Shown in pieces: positions 18,717-28,400 of a DNA stretch of 64,000 nt; position 1 is the first letter of the stretch, and the number at the start of each line of letters is the position of its first letter. The position numbers were made by a program, and so were the translations under genes. The notes under the pieces are model-generated. The model was not told where the DNA came from, did no database searches, and was given only the letters and a program-made list of their open reading frames with translations. This DNA comes from Bradyrhizobium elkanii USDA 76. GTDB lineage: Bacteria > Pseudomonadota > Alphaproteobacteria > Rhizobiales > Xanthobacteraceae. The stretch is taken from positions 7,432,001 through 7,496,000 of the forward strand of contig NZ_CP066356.1 of the NCBI RefSeq assembly GCF_023278185.1, given 5' to 3'.

Positions 18717-19628
18717 ACTACACTACACATTCTCTTCGATGCATTGATTACAGGTGTGTTTTGCCATCTAACTCGAGCGCGGGTGCACGCAGATGGGCGA
18801 GCGAAGCGCGGCCGTCATTGGTCAGACATCGGCGTGCGTAGTTCGCGCGCGATACCTGACGGCAGCACTTCAATACGAAAGGAAAGCCATTTCCCTGGAT
18901 CGGCTTTGATTGAAACCAAGTCCGCTCAAGGAGGTGTGTCCCCATTGCTGGTGACTTTGATTTCAAATTCCTGGAGCTCAGACTCTGGCACATCACGCTT
19001 GCCATTTGCGACCCGCCGAGCGCTGCTCGTCAGACCGAATATGACCGCCCGCCTGCGGTGCCGCGCCTATGTCGATCGATTTCATGGTGCCGTTAGCAAT
19101 GCGAACTCCTATTGCCTTTTGATCGCACGAAGGTCCTGCATTCTGCAGCAGACCCAATCCGACGAGGCGGCGGCTGCGCGCAACCAACAAGCAGCGGAGC
19201 AAAAGTTGGGCCAAATCGCCTGATGCGTCCGCCGTGCGCAACCAGTTGAACGCAGCAACATGCACGACGGCCCTTCGCGTGAAAAACAGGCACTGCAATG
19301 TTCGGCGACGGCCATTGTTGTCGCAAACTCGCCACTGCACTGGAGCGCCCCCCGGCAGTTGGAATGTTCGTTCATTCATGCTTGCTGCGATTGCCGCGAT
19401 CAGTTCAAGTTTTGAATGGGGTTGCGAGGGGCGGGCATTTTTATTGCACTCACCGTCGTGAGCTTCGGTCCGGCATGCGTCAGGCACATGCAGAGCACCA
19501 AGACGCGGAGCCGACCACCTCAACCAGACGGCGTATAGAGTAGGTGAAGTGCAATGTGGCGCGACCTCACCGATCGAAATGCTCAGGCCAGCCATCGCGC
19601 TTCAGACGGACCGAGATTGGCCGGACAA
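18717..19628. other. Long intergenic region without a recognisable gene
   Basis: About 900 bases between the divergent autotransporter and MFS genes. Frames up to 200 codons exist on the minus strand (18993-19595) but their composition is Arg/Cys/Trp-rich and patternless, so I do not call them. Both promoters should be in this stretch. Confidence 0.4.
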
Positions 19629-20936
19629 ATGACTCGAAAGAAGCCGGAGGCGGTCCTTGTTCCGGCAGACGAACGCTTGACCGGCCGCGCCGTGTTGGGC
19701 GCAACCATCGGCAATATTCTCGAATTCTACGACTTTGGGACCTATAGCTTTTTCGCTATCCAGATCGGTCAGACGTTCTTCCCGGCAAGCGACCCGTTCG
19801 CCAGCCTCATGCTGTCGCTCGCAACCTTCGGCGCTGGTTTTGTGACCAGACCGATCGGGGCCATCGTGCTCGGCTCGTACTCGGATCGAGCCGGCCGCCG
19901 ACCCGCCATGACCGCGAGCTTTGCAATGATGAGCGCCGCAGTCCTTTTGTTGGCGGTGACGCCTTCGTACGAGACAATAGGAATTGCCGCGCCGCTACTG
20001 GTGATTTTCGCACGTTTGGTGCAGGGCTTCGCACTGGGCGGTGAAGTTGGTCCGACGACTGCCTATTTGATGGAAACGGCCCCGGCCGAACGGCGCGGTC
20101 TTGCTGTTTCGTTCCAGCCTGCCAGCCAACAGATTGCCGCGACGGCCGGAGCGCTTGTGGGAGAAATACTCTCCCTGACCATGACAAGCGAGGCGCTCAG
20201 TGCTTACGGATGGCGGATCGCGCTTTTGCTCGGCGCCGCTACGCTGCCGTTCGGACTCTGGTTGCGGAGCGCCCTGCCCGAAACGTTGCATCGCCCCGAC
20301 ACGCCGGCTCCCGGCGTTCAGCCTGTAAGCAGGCAGCCTGCCGCTCGCCGCATCATGAGTCTGGGATTTGTCATTTTGGCCAGCTGCACGATCATCACTT
20401 ACGTCACGGGATATATGACCACCTATGCGCTGAACACCTTGCAGGTTTCCGCGCCTCTCGCCTTTGGCGCCACACTCATCTGCAATACGGTAGGAATTGC
20501 CGCCGCACTGCTGGGCGGCTGGCTCGCAGACCGCGCGGGCCGCCGGCACATCATGATTTGGCCGCAGATCGCGGCGTTGCTGATGACCTATCCAGTGTTC
20601 TTCTGGATCTCGGAGAGCCGCAGTGCTCTCGCACTTCTCGGAGGCCTCGGCGCGCTCACCATGATCGGAACGATTCCGTATAGCGCCTTCTATGTGAGCA
20701 TGGCCGAAGGTTTGCCCAAGAACATTCGTGGCGGCGCCTTCGCGACGACCTACGCCTTCGCCATTGCGATCTTCGGAGGTACAGCCCAACCCATCGTCAC
20801 CTGGCTGATCCACCTGACCGGGAGCGCGCTGGCGCCGGCCTGGTACATGCTTGTCGCGAGCGCGGCCGGGCTCTGTGCCATGCTCTTGATTCCTGAGACT
20901 GCGCCGCTCAAGATTCGGAGCGCTGCGCTCAGGTAA
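19629..20936 (+). CDS. MFS transporter, metabolite:H+ symporter (MHS) family
   Basis: About 435 residues from ATG 19629 (MTRKKPEAVL); the frame is open to 19554 but the extra residues look unrelated to the family. Twelve membrane segments are apparent. Family signatures: GNILEFYDFGTYSFF in helix 1, GSYSDRAGRRPA in the loop between helices 2 and 3, RLVQGFALGGEVGPTTAYLM in helix 4 and GGWLADRAGRRHIM in the second half. The MHS branch imports organic acids or osmolytes (citrate, alpha-ketoglutarate, proline/betaine, shikimate) with protons across the inner membrane. The substrate cannot be told. Confidence 0.88.
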   Translation: MTRKKPEAVLVPADERLTGRAVLGATIGNILEFYDFGTYSFFAIQIGQTFFPASDPFASLMLSLATFGAGFVTRPIGAIVLGSYSDRAGRRPAMTASFAMMSAAVLLLAVTPSYETIGIAAPLLVIFARLVQGFALGGEVGPTTAYLMETAPAERRGLAVSFQPASQQIAATAGALVGEILSLTMTSEALSAYGWRIALLLGAATLPFGLWLRSALPETLHRPDTPAPGVQPVSRQPAARRIMSLGFVILASCTIITYVTGYMTTYALNTLQVSAPLAFGATLICNTVGIAAALLGGWLADRAGRRHIMIWPQIAALLMTYPVFFWISESRSALALLGGLGALTMIGTIPYSAFYVSMAEGLPKNIRGGAFATTYAFAIAIFGGTAQPIVTWLIHLTGSALAPAWYMLVASAAGLCAMLLIPETAPLKIRSAALR

Positions 20937-21859
20937 CGTCCGTCCTAGCACTGGACAATTTGGTCGCGGCTCTCTGCCGCCTGATATCGCGCTCGCGCCG
21001 GTCAGCAAGAATGTAGGGCCCCGCGTTCGACGTGGTCGTTCGCGCGGCCATCGACAGCACCGACAGAACGGATGGCTCCGACAGCGCCCGGGATCGCGTC
21101 GATGGTCACCGGCTTCATCAGACTGTCGGGCGCTCGCAGCGCTGAACACGACGCGATCGACGAAGCGCCCGGAGCTGAGAAGCGAGGACGCCCGGCTTGT
21201 CCGAAGCACCAAGCCTAGGTTCGCGCCGCGGTTCTCAGCGTGCTCAAAGACGGTCCTGGCAAGGTCGATTTCACCAAGGAGCTCCGGTTACATGTCGCGA
21301 CGCCTGCCCTGTGCCTGGTTCATTGACAGGATCGTGTCATCAGAAGTTCCGGCCCGCAGCTTAGCCACGGCAGCTAGCCAGAAACTCGGTTTCCAGCTCA
21401 CCTCATACTCGGCTTGCATGGCCTTCCAACAGCTTCCAGCAAAAGGAGCTCGAGGGAATTCGCGAGGGCGGCCGCTTTTCAAGTCCAGACGGGGTAAGGC
21501 GTGACGGTAGCAGGGCGATTGACCGGCCACCTAGCCACACTTCAGGCTGCCGACCAACCTATGGTCGATCCTAGTCTCGAGGACATCGTGGGCATCTAAA
21601 TACCCCTCGGCCCGCTTCTTGGCCTCTTCGTCACTATGGCACTATGGCTGGTGAATTCATGGGTAACCCGCGCGGCTCTTGCCGCATCGACCGCGAACGC
21701 CACGTGCAATCTAAGTCCTTTGACCATTCTCGTTCATTGGATCGATCGGCAGGACGTTCCAAGCCGGCGCGGAATTTCAAGGAATGACGGATGCAACGAA
21801 CGTCTGGAGACTGCTCGCTCAATCCGAATGCGCAGATTCACATAGTACAATTGACTTGC
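20937..21859. other. Intergenic, nothing recognisable
   Basis: No frame has a recognisable motif or a good ribosome site. The base composition is mixed, suggesting old remnants. Confidence 0.4.
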
Positions 21860-22102
21860 ATGCCGATGGCGAGCCTAATTGATGGGTTGCAAGGCTTACA
21901 GAGAGAACCAGTGAATTTTGGAACGCCTGCGCAGGCCAGATTTATCGTTCGAATGGGGACCTCTGGCTGGATGGTTTATGATCGAGAACGCAAGGGACCA
22001 GCGCTGATAAAGGACAGCCACCTGGCCGAGAAACTGACAAGGGAACAGGCTGAACACATAAAAGAGAGCCTGACGAATACTCAGGGCAACGACCAAACTT
22101 AG
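21860..22102 (+). CDS. Small hypothetical protein
   Basis: About 80 residues from ATG 21860 (MPMASLIDGLQGLQ); the frame is open from 21791. The core RFIVRMGTSGWMVYDRERKG followed by HLAEKLTREQAEHIKESL has the pattern of a small soluble protein common in Bradyrhizobium (IVRxGxSGWMVWDRxxKGPA, then a helix). Function unknown. The next small gene follows after 53 bases on the same strand. Confidence 0.6.
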   Translation: MPMASLIDGLQGLQREPVNFGTPAQARFIVRMGTSGWMVYDRERKGPALIKDSHLAEKLTREQAEHIKESLTNTQGNDQT

Positions 22103-22155
22103 TCCTTCGTCCATGGTGCTCGGTTGGCGCCCGCAATCCAGTAAGGGTCAAATCC

Positions 22156-22416
22156 TTGAGCCTCGATTGGGCAAACGCAGTCCCGGTTCTCGTGATCGCT
22201 GCCGGCCTCGCGCTGGTGCTTGTCGGCCTCATCGGCATAGTCCGGCGCCGAGGTCCCGAGCGACGCCACGCAGTGCAAGCAAAAGAAGATGTGTCCGGAT
22301 CCAGCGAGCCGCCAAAATCCCCGAGCGCCAAAAAGCGGCACAAGAAAGCGCGGCCTGCTGAAGACTCTCCCGCGAAGGACCTGGAGGCCCGGCCAGCCAA
22401 TGAAGAAGAAAACTGA
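22156..22416 (+). CDS. Small single-span membrane protein, hypothetical
   Basis: 86 residues if the TTG at 22156 is the start. One strong membrane helix (VPVLVIAAGLALVLVGLIGI) is followed by a charged cytosolic tail rich in Lys, Ser and Glu. No family recognised. The clean hydrophobic segment argues for a real gene, but the TTG start is uncertain. Confidence 0.45.
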   Translation: MSLDWANAVPVLVIAAGLALVLVGLIGIVRRRGPERRHAVQAKEDVSGSSEPPKSPSAKKRHKKARPAEDSPAKDLEARPANEEEN

Positions 22417-23185
22417 CTGGCACAAACATCTAGCTCTGCACCCAGCCCGAAGAGACAGGATCTTCACAGCCGCTATCGCCGCAATGCTTACGACGCTCGC
22501 TCGATGCACGGACGAGTTCGTATTCGCACACAGCAGGATTCGCCAGGACGCCTGAAGGCAGGGAGGAGTCGTAAAATCCGCATTGGCCGCATCCTGCGAA
22601 CCGCGCGACTCAAGCTGACCTGATATCAATGGCGACGCCTAGTAGGTGTCATTTACGACACGGAGCCGCCGTGATGTAAGAAAGTGCTGTGCAAGACGGT
22701 TCTCATCTCGCTCTGGAGCGATGCTGGGTGAATGGACGCCAGATCGAGAATTTTCTTCATGGCTCGAATCCTCGCGACGCGGAAGCGTTGAAGCCAGCTT
22801 GCACCGCATCCGACAAGCCAATAGGGCCGCCGCCTGAACTGGGCCATTTCGCATTGCTCGCACAGCAGCCGCATTTTCTTCAAGGAAGGCATTTGCCGAG
22901 AATATCGATCTGGGTGTCTTCCAAAAACCTGCAGGGACAGAAGTGCGCCTCATGTCCAATCCTGCTTGGAACAAGCTCGCAGGCCGTGTCCGCCCGAGTC
23001 CCGGCCCCGGGGGGATCCCGTTAGCCATCCCGTCGCTTGACGGCGCCAAAACAAAACCCCGGGCCCGAACTTTTCCGCGAGCGCGATGGTCAATTTGTCC
23101 AATTGGCTCACGACGAACCCAGCGACGACTGGCCAGAGCGATCAGTTGAAAGGCCGATCGAGCTGACGATCGGCGCCATCAAGTA
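22417..23185. other. Intergenic, nothing recognisable
   Basis: Several overlapping frames of 60-136 codons occur on both strands; none shows a motif, and they contradict each other. Confidence 0.4.
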
Positions 23186-23640
23186 GGATCGGCGTCACTG
23201 TCCACGAAAAATAGCCAGCCCGAACCAGAACGGTCCGATGATGAGTGGAACGAGGCCGATATGGGGGAAATCCGCGCCCAGCTCGAAATGATAGCTGCCG
23301 AAGGGAAAGCCCGTAGCGATGCCAAGGCTTTCCATCGTGAGCGCAATCGAGCTGCACGATGCAAACAGGATTGAGGCTCGGCGCGGACCATAGGCAAGAG
23401 CGGCGGATCAGCGCGCAGGCGATGAAGATCGCCGCGAACGCTTGCGCGAGCGGATTTGCATTCCAGGAAAAACCGATTGCGGCTGCGAGAATGCTGGCGA
23501 TAGAAGCCCAAAGTGCAATCTCCTGTCCAGAGCCTGTTGTCCGAAATACCGTCTCGTCTCGTTGTGTTTGCCCCATCGTAAGTGACGGCGCACACGACGA
23601 ATCGTAGCCGGCGTCTCGCGCCTCGAAGCGGGCGCTAGGA
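23186..23640 (-). pseudogene. Carotenoid biosynthesis (DUF422/CruF-like) membrane protein, frameshifted remnant
   Basis: The minus strand first gives a membrane helix (LWASIASILAAAIGFSWN, then PLAQAFAAIFIACALI). In another frame it gives SIALTMESLGIATGFPFGSY, then HFELGADFPHIGLVPLIIGP and FWFGLAIFRGQ and a stop. The ESLGIATGFPFGSY phrase is the hallmark of the DUF422 carotenoid hydratase-like family. The two frames and the loss of most helices show a pseudogene. It lies downstream of the S10 peptidase gene on the same strand. Confidence 0.65.
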
Positions 23641-23719
23641 CTTCTTCTGCACTCGCTGAGAGAATGTGACTGCGCGCGCCGGAACACGAGCTTGCTTGTG
23701 ATCAAGTTCGTCGCCGGCA

Positions 23720-25255
23720 CTACTTCATCATCGCTTCGACCTCTGTACGAAACGCTTGACGCGAACTGTCCCGCGAATAGAACATGTGGCCGCCGGGAAA
23801 AACGACAAGTTTGACGCGCGGAGCCGAGGCAAATGGCGGCAATTGATCGAGCAGGATTTGTGATTCGAAATACGGCGTGACGAGGTCAAACAGGCCGTGC
23901 CCGACCAGCAATTTCATGCTCCGATCCGTTGCCAGGATTTGGCGTAGCTCCGAGAGCGACTCGGGTGGGGTGCGGCCGAAGTCCCAAGATTGGACGACGG
24001 TGCCGTTCAATAGCTCATAGGAGCCGTCGGGCCGCCAGTTAAGCTTGCGCGTCAGGAGATCGACAGTGGCGCTGGTCAGAGGCGCCAGTAGTGTATCGCT
24101 CGAGGGATCCCCGGAAAGGTGAAGATCCGACTCCGGATATGGATCTATGCCATGCACCGAGGCGTCATAATTGCCGATGAGCTTGCCGTTCTTACGATCG
24201 AATTCACGGCGGAATTCGGCTAGGTCGAGGCGGCCCGCGAGCCGGCGACTCACCGCTTGGTCGATGCCGGTCAGCGCCGCAGCCTTATCGGCCAGACGCA
24301 TGGTTGCTTCCTTGTCCGCCTGGCCCTTGATGAGGTCGACCAGATACTCCCCGCGTGCATAAGCTTCCACGTCGGCGAGATCGGCTCGCTTTACCGGACC
24401 TTCTGCTTCACGCAGGGTAGCGACATAGCTCGGCAGTCTTGCGACGTACTGCAGCAGGCTCGTGTGGGCAAACTGGCTGGAGTCGAATCTTGGCGAGACC
24501 ATGATCAGCCCCTTGACACCTATGCCCTGCCGCATCTGCAACTGGTGCACAACCTTTGGCCCGCGAATGCCCCCATAGCTTTCACCTACGATGTATTTCG
24601 GCGACAACAGCCGGTCATGCTTTTCGAGCCAACGGCGGACCACCAGCGCGAGCGAGTTGACGTCGCCCTCAACGGAGAAGAACCGCTTGCGCGCGTCATC
24701 GCTGGTCCCCACGAAACGGCTGTAGCCGGTGCCGACCGGGTCGAGAAACACCAGATCGGTGAAATCGAGCCACGTTTCCGCGTTTGGCCTCGCCTCCGGA
24801 AATGTCGATGGCGTGACCTCGTCAGCATTGATCGGCAGCCGCCACGGTCCCGCATTGCCGAGCTGCAGCCAGGCCGATGATGAGCCCGGTCCGCCGTTGA
24901 AAAAGAATGTTACCGGGCGCATGCCGCGATCGGTGCCGTCGAGCTGATAGGAGGTATAGACGATGTCAGCCTGCGGCTCGCCCTTGTCGTCGAACAACCG
25001 GATGGAGCCGGCGGTCGCGACGAAGGCAAGCGTCCGTCCAGGGAGCTCAAGCGTGTGTCCGGTGCTGGAGTCCGGCGGCAGGCGATGCGGCTCAGCAGCA
25101 GACGGCATACTCGTTTGGCCAGCGCCACTCTTTTGGCCGGACCGCATCGTGACCTGGGCGGGCCGCTGTGGATCGTCGGCTTGCGCGCTCCCAATTACCC
25201 CGCAGGCAAACAGGATCAGTGCAAGAGAAGTACGGTACAGTGCGATCAGCTGCAT
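23720..25255 (-). CDS. S10-family serine carboxypeptidase-like hydrolase, exported
   Basis: 511 residues from ATG 25255 (MQLIALYRTSLALILFACGV), chosen because a signal peptide follows at once; the frame is open to 25297. The S10 oxyanion/substrate loop FFFNGGPGSSSAW, nucleophile elbow VGESYGGIRGP, catalytic Asp in HGLFDLVTPY and His in FPGGHMFY are all present. Family enzymes remove C-terminal residues from peptides, here in the periplasm. It is the bacterial version common in proteobacteria, with no disulfide pattern like the plant or yeast enzymes. No operon partner other than the decayed DUF422 gene. Confidence 0.88.
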   Translation of the reverse strand: MQLIALYRTSLALILFACGVIGSAQADDPQRPAQVTMRSGQKSGAGQTSMPSAAEPHRLPPDSSTGHTLELPGRTLAFVATAGSIRLFDDKGEPQADIVYTSYQLDGTDRGMRPVTFFFNGGPGSSSAWLQLGNAGPWRLPINADEVTPSTFPEARPNAETWLDFTDLVFLDPVGTGYSRFVGTSDDARKRFFSVEGDVNSLALVVRRWLEKHDRLLSPKYIVGESYGGIRGPKVVHQLQMRQGIGVKGLIMVSPRFDSSQFAHTSLLQYVARLPSYVATLREAEGPVKRADLADVEAYARGEYLVDLIKGQADKEATMRLADKAAALTGIDQAVSRRLAGRLDLAEFRREFDRKNGKLIGNYDASVHGIDPYPESDLHLSGDPSSDTLLAPLTSATVDLLTRKLNWRPDGSYELLNGTVVQSWDFGRTPPESLSELRQILATDRSMKLLVGHGLFDLVTPYFESQILLDQLPPFASAPRVKLVVFPGGHMFYSRDSSRQAFRTEVEAMMK

Positions 25256-25494
25256 CGGGTTTTCCTGGTCCGGCGCGCACCTTGGTACGCGAGACATGCC
25301 GTCAAAACGGCCTTACCAGTAGCTCATGCCGGGCAACTACAAACCCACTAGATCCAGTAGGGACGACCACCGTGCCGCGAACTGGAATGGGATTTCCTCT
25401 TCCGGAAGCTGGGCGGCCTAACAGCATCCGCAGTCCATTGAAGTCGATCTCTTTCCACTTGTACTAATCCCTCATTTTCCCCTCTTGAGCGGCT
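25256..25494. other. Short intergenic stretch up to the IS66 element
   Basis: Should carry the promoter of the S10 gene; nothing else is seen. Confidence 0.3.
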
Positions 25495-25502
25495 TTTCAA
25501 AC
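25495..25502. repeat. IS66 target duplication, left copy
   Basis: TTTCAAAC precedes the left end at 25503 and is repeated exactly after the right end at 31162-31169. An 8-bp duplication is normal for the IS66 family. Confidence 0.9.
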
Positions 25503-25534
25503 GTAACCGGCATGAACTCCCACGTCTGCAGTGA

Positions 25535-26164
25535 TCAGCGCGCGCGAGCGTAGCGGGTCGGCATCCAGTACTGGCGCATGGCCTCGACGACGTCCGGAAT
25601 GTCGGTATGGGCGTTGCGCAGGAATTCCTCGGTCTCGCGGCCTTTCCTTGGTGGTCCAAGCAGTGGACGCCCCTGATCGTCGACGCAATGCAGCAGGATG
25701 GGCAGGAGCAAGCCGTGGTTTATGTTGCGGATGTCGAGCAGCGGGGTCCATGCCGATAGTCTCAGCCGCATGGCGGCATGGAATCCCTGGCACCACGGCC
25801 GCGCATCAACGTCGCCATTCGGCTTGCGGGCATGGGTGGGCGCGAACCGATGTGGCGCGGTGGAAAGAACGTTACTAATGTCGTTGTGGCGCAGCGCGAC
25901 GGCCGAAATCGCAGCGAACTCAGGCGTGCCGCCATGGTTGAACGCATCGGCGTCGATGGCGAGTAACGGACAGATCCAGTCGGGCGGACTTATCGACACC
26001 GGCCCGGCCACGATCGCGGCGACATAGCCGTCGAGCATAGGAAGACTCGTGGCGATGGGATGCTGCGCGGCGCGAGCCTGCAGCCAAGGCTCAAGTTCGT
26101 CGAGCGGCATCGCGGCTGCCGCCATCGATGATGAAGATGATGATGAATGGCGGCGCCGGCTCAT
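25535..26164 (-). CDS. UPF0149/YecA-like protein riding in IS66
   Basis: 209 residues. The start ATG overlaps the tnpC stop (ATGA), so it is coupled to the transposase. Residues 20-60 (LDELEPWLQARAAQHPIATS, then LPMLDGYVAAIVAGPVSISP) carry the UPF0149 hallmark LDGYVAAI, and the remainder follows this small helical family. A low-complexity serine run (SSSSSSS) lies near the start. YecA/YgfB-like passengers are known at the end of some IS66 elements; their role in transposition is unknown. The C-terminal zinc-binding SEC-C motif found in some relatives is absent. Confidence 0.75.
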   Translation of the reverse strand: MSRRRHSSSSSSSMAAAAMPLDELEPWLQARAAQHPIATSLPMLDGYVAAIVAGPVSISPPDWICPLLAIDADAFNHGGTPEFAAISAVALRHNDISNVLSTAPHRFAPTHARKPNGDVDARPWCQGFHAAMRLRLSAWTPLLDIRNINHGLLLPILLHCVDDQGRPLLGPPRKGRETEEFLRNAHTDIPDVVEAMRQYWMPTRYARAR

Positions 26165-27717
26165 GCAGCCTCCCGTGCGCTGAGCTCGCGGGCCTTCCAG
26201 TTCCAGGCGAGAAGTTCGCGCAACTGGTGGCTCTTGGTCTGGCCGGAGATGATGCGCTCCAGCACATCGGCCAGATAGACCTGCGGATCGAGTTCATGGA
26301 GCTTTGCCGTATTGACCAGCGATGCGAGGATTGCCCAGCTCTCAGCACCGCTCTCGCTGCCGCTGAATAATGAGTTCCGCCTTCCCATCGCAATCGGGCG
26401 CATTGAACGCTCGACAGTGTTGCTGTCGACCTCAACGCGGCCGTCGCGGAGAAACAGCGTCAGCCCATCCCAGTGATTGAGCGTATAGTTGATAGCCTCC
26501 GCCAGCTTCGACTGGGAGAACAGCTGGTCGAGCATCGAGCTCAGTCGCGCCTTCAGCACCTCCATCAGCGGTGCGGCCCTGGTGCGGCGGGCGGCAAGCC
26601 GCTGTTCGGCGCTCGAGCCGCGGATCTCGGCCTCGATGGCGTAGACCGCTTGCAGGCGCTCGATCACTTCGTGAGCGAACGGCGACTGCATCGTCTTGTA
26701 CACTTCGACGAATTTGCGTCGGGCATGGGCGAGACAAAAAGCGAGCTGGATCGCGCCGCCATGACCGCGGGCAAGCGCTTTGTAGGCGGCATAGCCATCC
26801 ACCTGCAGAATGCCGGAGAAGCCGGTCAATTGCCCGGCGATCTCCTCGGTGCCGCGGCCATCGGCAAACACATAGGCGACCGCCGGCGGCGATGGGCCGC
26901 CCCATGGGCGATCATCCATCGCATGCGCCCAGAACTGGCAGATACGAGTGCGATGTCGTCCGGGATCGAGCACCGGCATCGGCGTCTCGTCGCAGAACAG
27001 CCGCGGCGAAGCCTGGATCGTCCGCAGCTGAAGCTCATAAAGGCTCTTGAGCCACCATGCCGCACGCTTCACCCAGCCGGCGAGCGTTGCGCGGTCGAGA
27101 TGAATGCCCTGGCCAGCCAGGATCTGCACTTGGCGGTACAGCGGCAGATACCAGGCGAACTTCGAGACCACCACGTGAGCCACGAGTGCCGTCGATGCCA
27201 TTCCGCCTTCAACCAAACGCGGCAGCACCTTCGCCTGGACCACGCCGTCGGTGCAACCGCGGCAGGCGTATTTGGGACGAACCGTGCGTAGTACCCGCAG
27301 GATCGCCGGGATCACGTCCAGCACCTCGCTCACATCCTCGCCGATCCTGTGCAGAGCGCCCTGACAGCACGGGCACGCTGTCGTGTCCGGCTCGAGCACC
27401 TGCTCGCAGCGCGGCAAATGCTTGGGCAACGCACCGATGTTGCGCCTCGCCTTCTTGCGCGGCTTCCCAGCCGGCTTCGTCGCAGGTAGATCGTCGTTGG
27501 CTGACGCAGGTGGTGTGACGCCGGTCGCGAGATCGTCCAGTTCGAGCGCGAGCTGCTCGGCCACGATCGCCACCAGCCGCTCCGAGCGCTTGCCGAAGAT
27601 CATCTCCTTCAGCGTCTGCATCGCCACACGCAGCTTCTCGTTCTCGGCGTCAAGCGCGAGCACCATCTCGGTCAGAGCCGCTGCGTCGGTCGGAAGAGCT
27701 TCGGGGCGAATCGCCAT
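26161..27717 (-). CDS. tnpC: IS66 transposase TnpC
   Basis: 518 residues from ATG 27717 (MAIRPEALPTDAAALTEMVL); the frame is open further upstream but runs through the tnpB end. Domains in order: N-terminal leucine-zipper-like helix (LALDAENEKLRVAMQTLKEM), Cys-rich zinc-binding segment (CPCCQGALHRIG and CRGCTDG) and DDE catalytic core with FCDETPMPV, LQVDGYAAY and the Glu in VERSMRPIAMGRRNSLF. The C-terminal dimer segment is also intact. Likely functional by itself, but the element also needs TnpB, which is broken here. Confidence 0.93.
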   Translation of the reverse strand: MAIRPEALPTDAAALTEMVLALDAENEKLRVAMQTLKEMIFGKRSERLVAIVAEQLALELDDLATGVTPPASANDDLPATKPAGKPRKKARRNIGALPKHLPRCEQVLEPDTTACPCCQGALHRIGEDVSEVLDVIPAILRVLRTVRPKYACRGCTDGVVQAKVLPRLVEGGMASTALVAHVVVSKFAWYLPLYRQVQILAGQGIHLDRATLAGWVKRAAWWLKSLYELQLRTIQASPRLFCDETPMPVLDPGRHRTRICQFWAHAMDDRPWGGPSPPAVAYVFADGRGTEEIAGQLTGFSGILQVDGYAAYKALARGHGGAIQLAFCLAHARRKFVEVYKTMQSPFAHEVIERLQAVYAIEAEIRGSSAEQRLAARRTRAAPLMEVLKARLSSMLDQLFSQSKLAEAINYTLNHWDGLTLFLRDGRVEVDSNTVERSMRPIAMGRRNSLFSGSESGAESWAILASLVNTAKLHELDPQVYLADVLERIISGQTKSHQLRELLAWNWKARELSAREAA

Positions 27718-27767
27718 GATCGAACGATATATCCGCGCATCACAGGCTCCAGCAAAATCTTCGCCTC

Positions 27768-27834
27768 TCAGCCGACAACGGCCGGCTGCTTCACAGGCTT
27801 GGGTGAGACACGCGTCCACTCCAGCCCGTCGAGC
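27768..27834 (-). pseudogene. TnpB 3' fragment (C-terminal 20 residues)
   Basis: The minus strand reads LDGLEWTRVSPKPVKQPAVV then G and a stop, the normal C-terminus of IS66 TnpB. The rest of the gene is on the other side of the serine-recombinase insert. Joining through one copy of TCGAGC gives AMLLDGLEW in frame and a TnpB of about 117 residues. Confidence 0.85.
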
Positions 27835-27895
27835 GAGGGCACATCGAAATATCCCCTCTGGGGAGTCTGACGAATCACCTGCCATCGAAGTTACA

Positions 27896-28225
27896 GTGTG
27901 CGAACCGACGCATCCGCTGTTCGGCCGCACGTTCCGCGTCATTCGCCGCTCGGTTCATCGTGGCGGGGGCTTCCCGCTTTCGTACGAGGTCGAATATCGA
28001 GACGGTGCCAGCCTTTTGATTCCGGTCGTGGCGACCGAACCACAGATGTCGATGGAGAATCGAACGAAGCTGAGCGTCGAGGCACTACACGATCTGATCT
28101 CTCTGGTTGAGCAGCTCGAACACGATGCCGATCGATCCGAAAGACCTTTGGGCCACGCTGTCAACGGCACTGCAGCGCCAAATCGTCAACGAGGTCGCCG
28201 CAGTGCTGGCGGAGGCAAGTCATGA
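27896..28225 (+). CDS. DUF5372-like accessory protein of the serine-recombinase element
   Basis: About 109 residues from a possible GTG at 27896; the true start is unclear. The sequence CEPTHPLFGRTFRVIRRSVH, then SYEVEYRDGASLLIPVVATE, then KLSVEALHDLISLVEQLEHD matches the small protein that precedes this recombinase type in rhizobia. The last 30 codons overlap the next gene in another frame and look like overrun. Role unknown; possibly a recombination helper. Confidence 0.6.
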   Translation: MCEPTHPLFGRTFRVIRRSVHRGGGFPLSYEVEYRDGASLLIPVVATEPQMSMENRTKLSVEALHDLISLVEQLEHDADRSERPLGHAVNGTAAPNRQRGRRSAGGGKS

Positions 28226-28400
28226 AATCCGAGCTGGTCAAGCCGATACACCTGGCGCGACGCGCGGTCGTGTACATCCGGCAGTCGACGACCCACCAGG
28301 TTGTGACCAACCAAGAGAGCCTACGATTGCAATACGCGCTTCGCCAACGCGCCATCGAGCTCGGCTGGCACGAAGCTGGCATCGACGTCATCGACGCTGA
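28125..28400 (+). CDS. Small helical accessory protein of the serine-recombinase element
   Basis: The frame from ATG 28125 reads MPIDPKDLWATLSTALQRQI then VNEVAAVLAEASHEIRAGQ, a conserved small helical protein found directly before this recombinase in rhizobial elements. It overlaps the ends of both neighbours. The part beyond the recombinase start at 28222 is probably overrun, since relatives stop near there. Function unknown. Confidence 0.5.
   Translation: MPIDPKDLWATLSTALQRQIVNEVAAVLAEASHEIRAGQADTPGATRGRVHPAVDDPPGCDQPREPTIAIRASPTRHRARLARSWHRRHRR

Noticed and set aside
18993..19595. 200-codon minus-strand frame
   Set aside because: Composition is rich in Arg, Cys and Trp, with no motif, and it overlaps equally long frames on the other strand.
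19995..21212. 405-codon minus-strand frame antisense to the MFS gene
   Set aside because: Mirror of the high-GC MFS coding sequence; very Arg-rich and without hydrophobic core.
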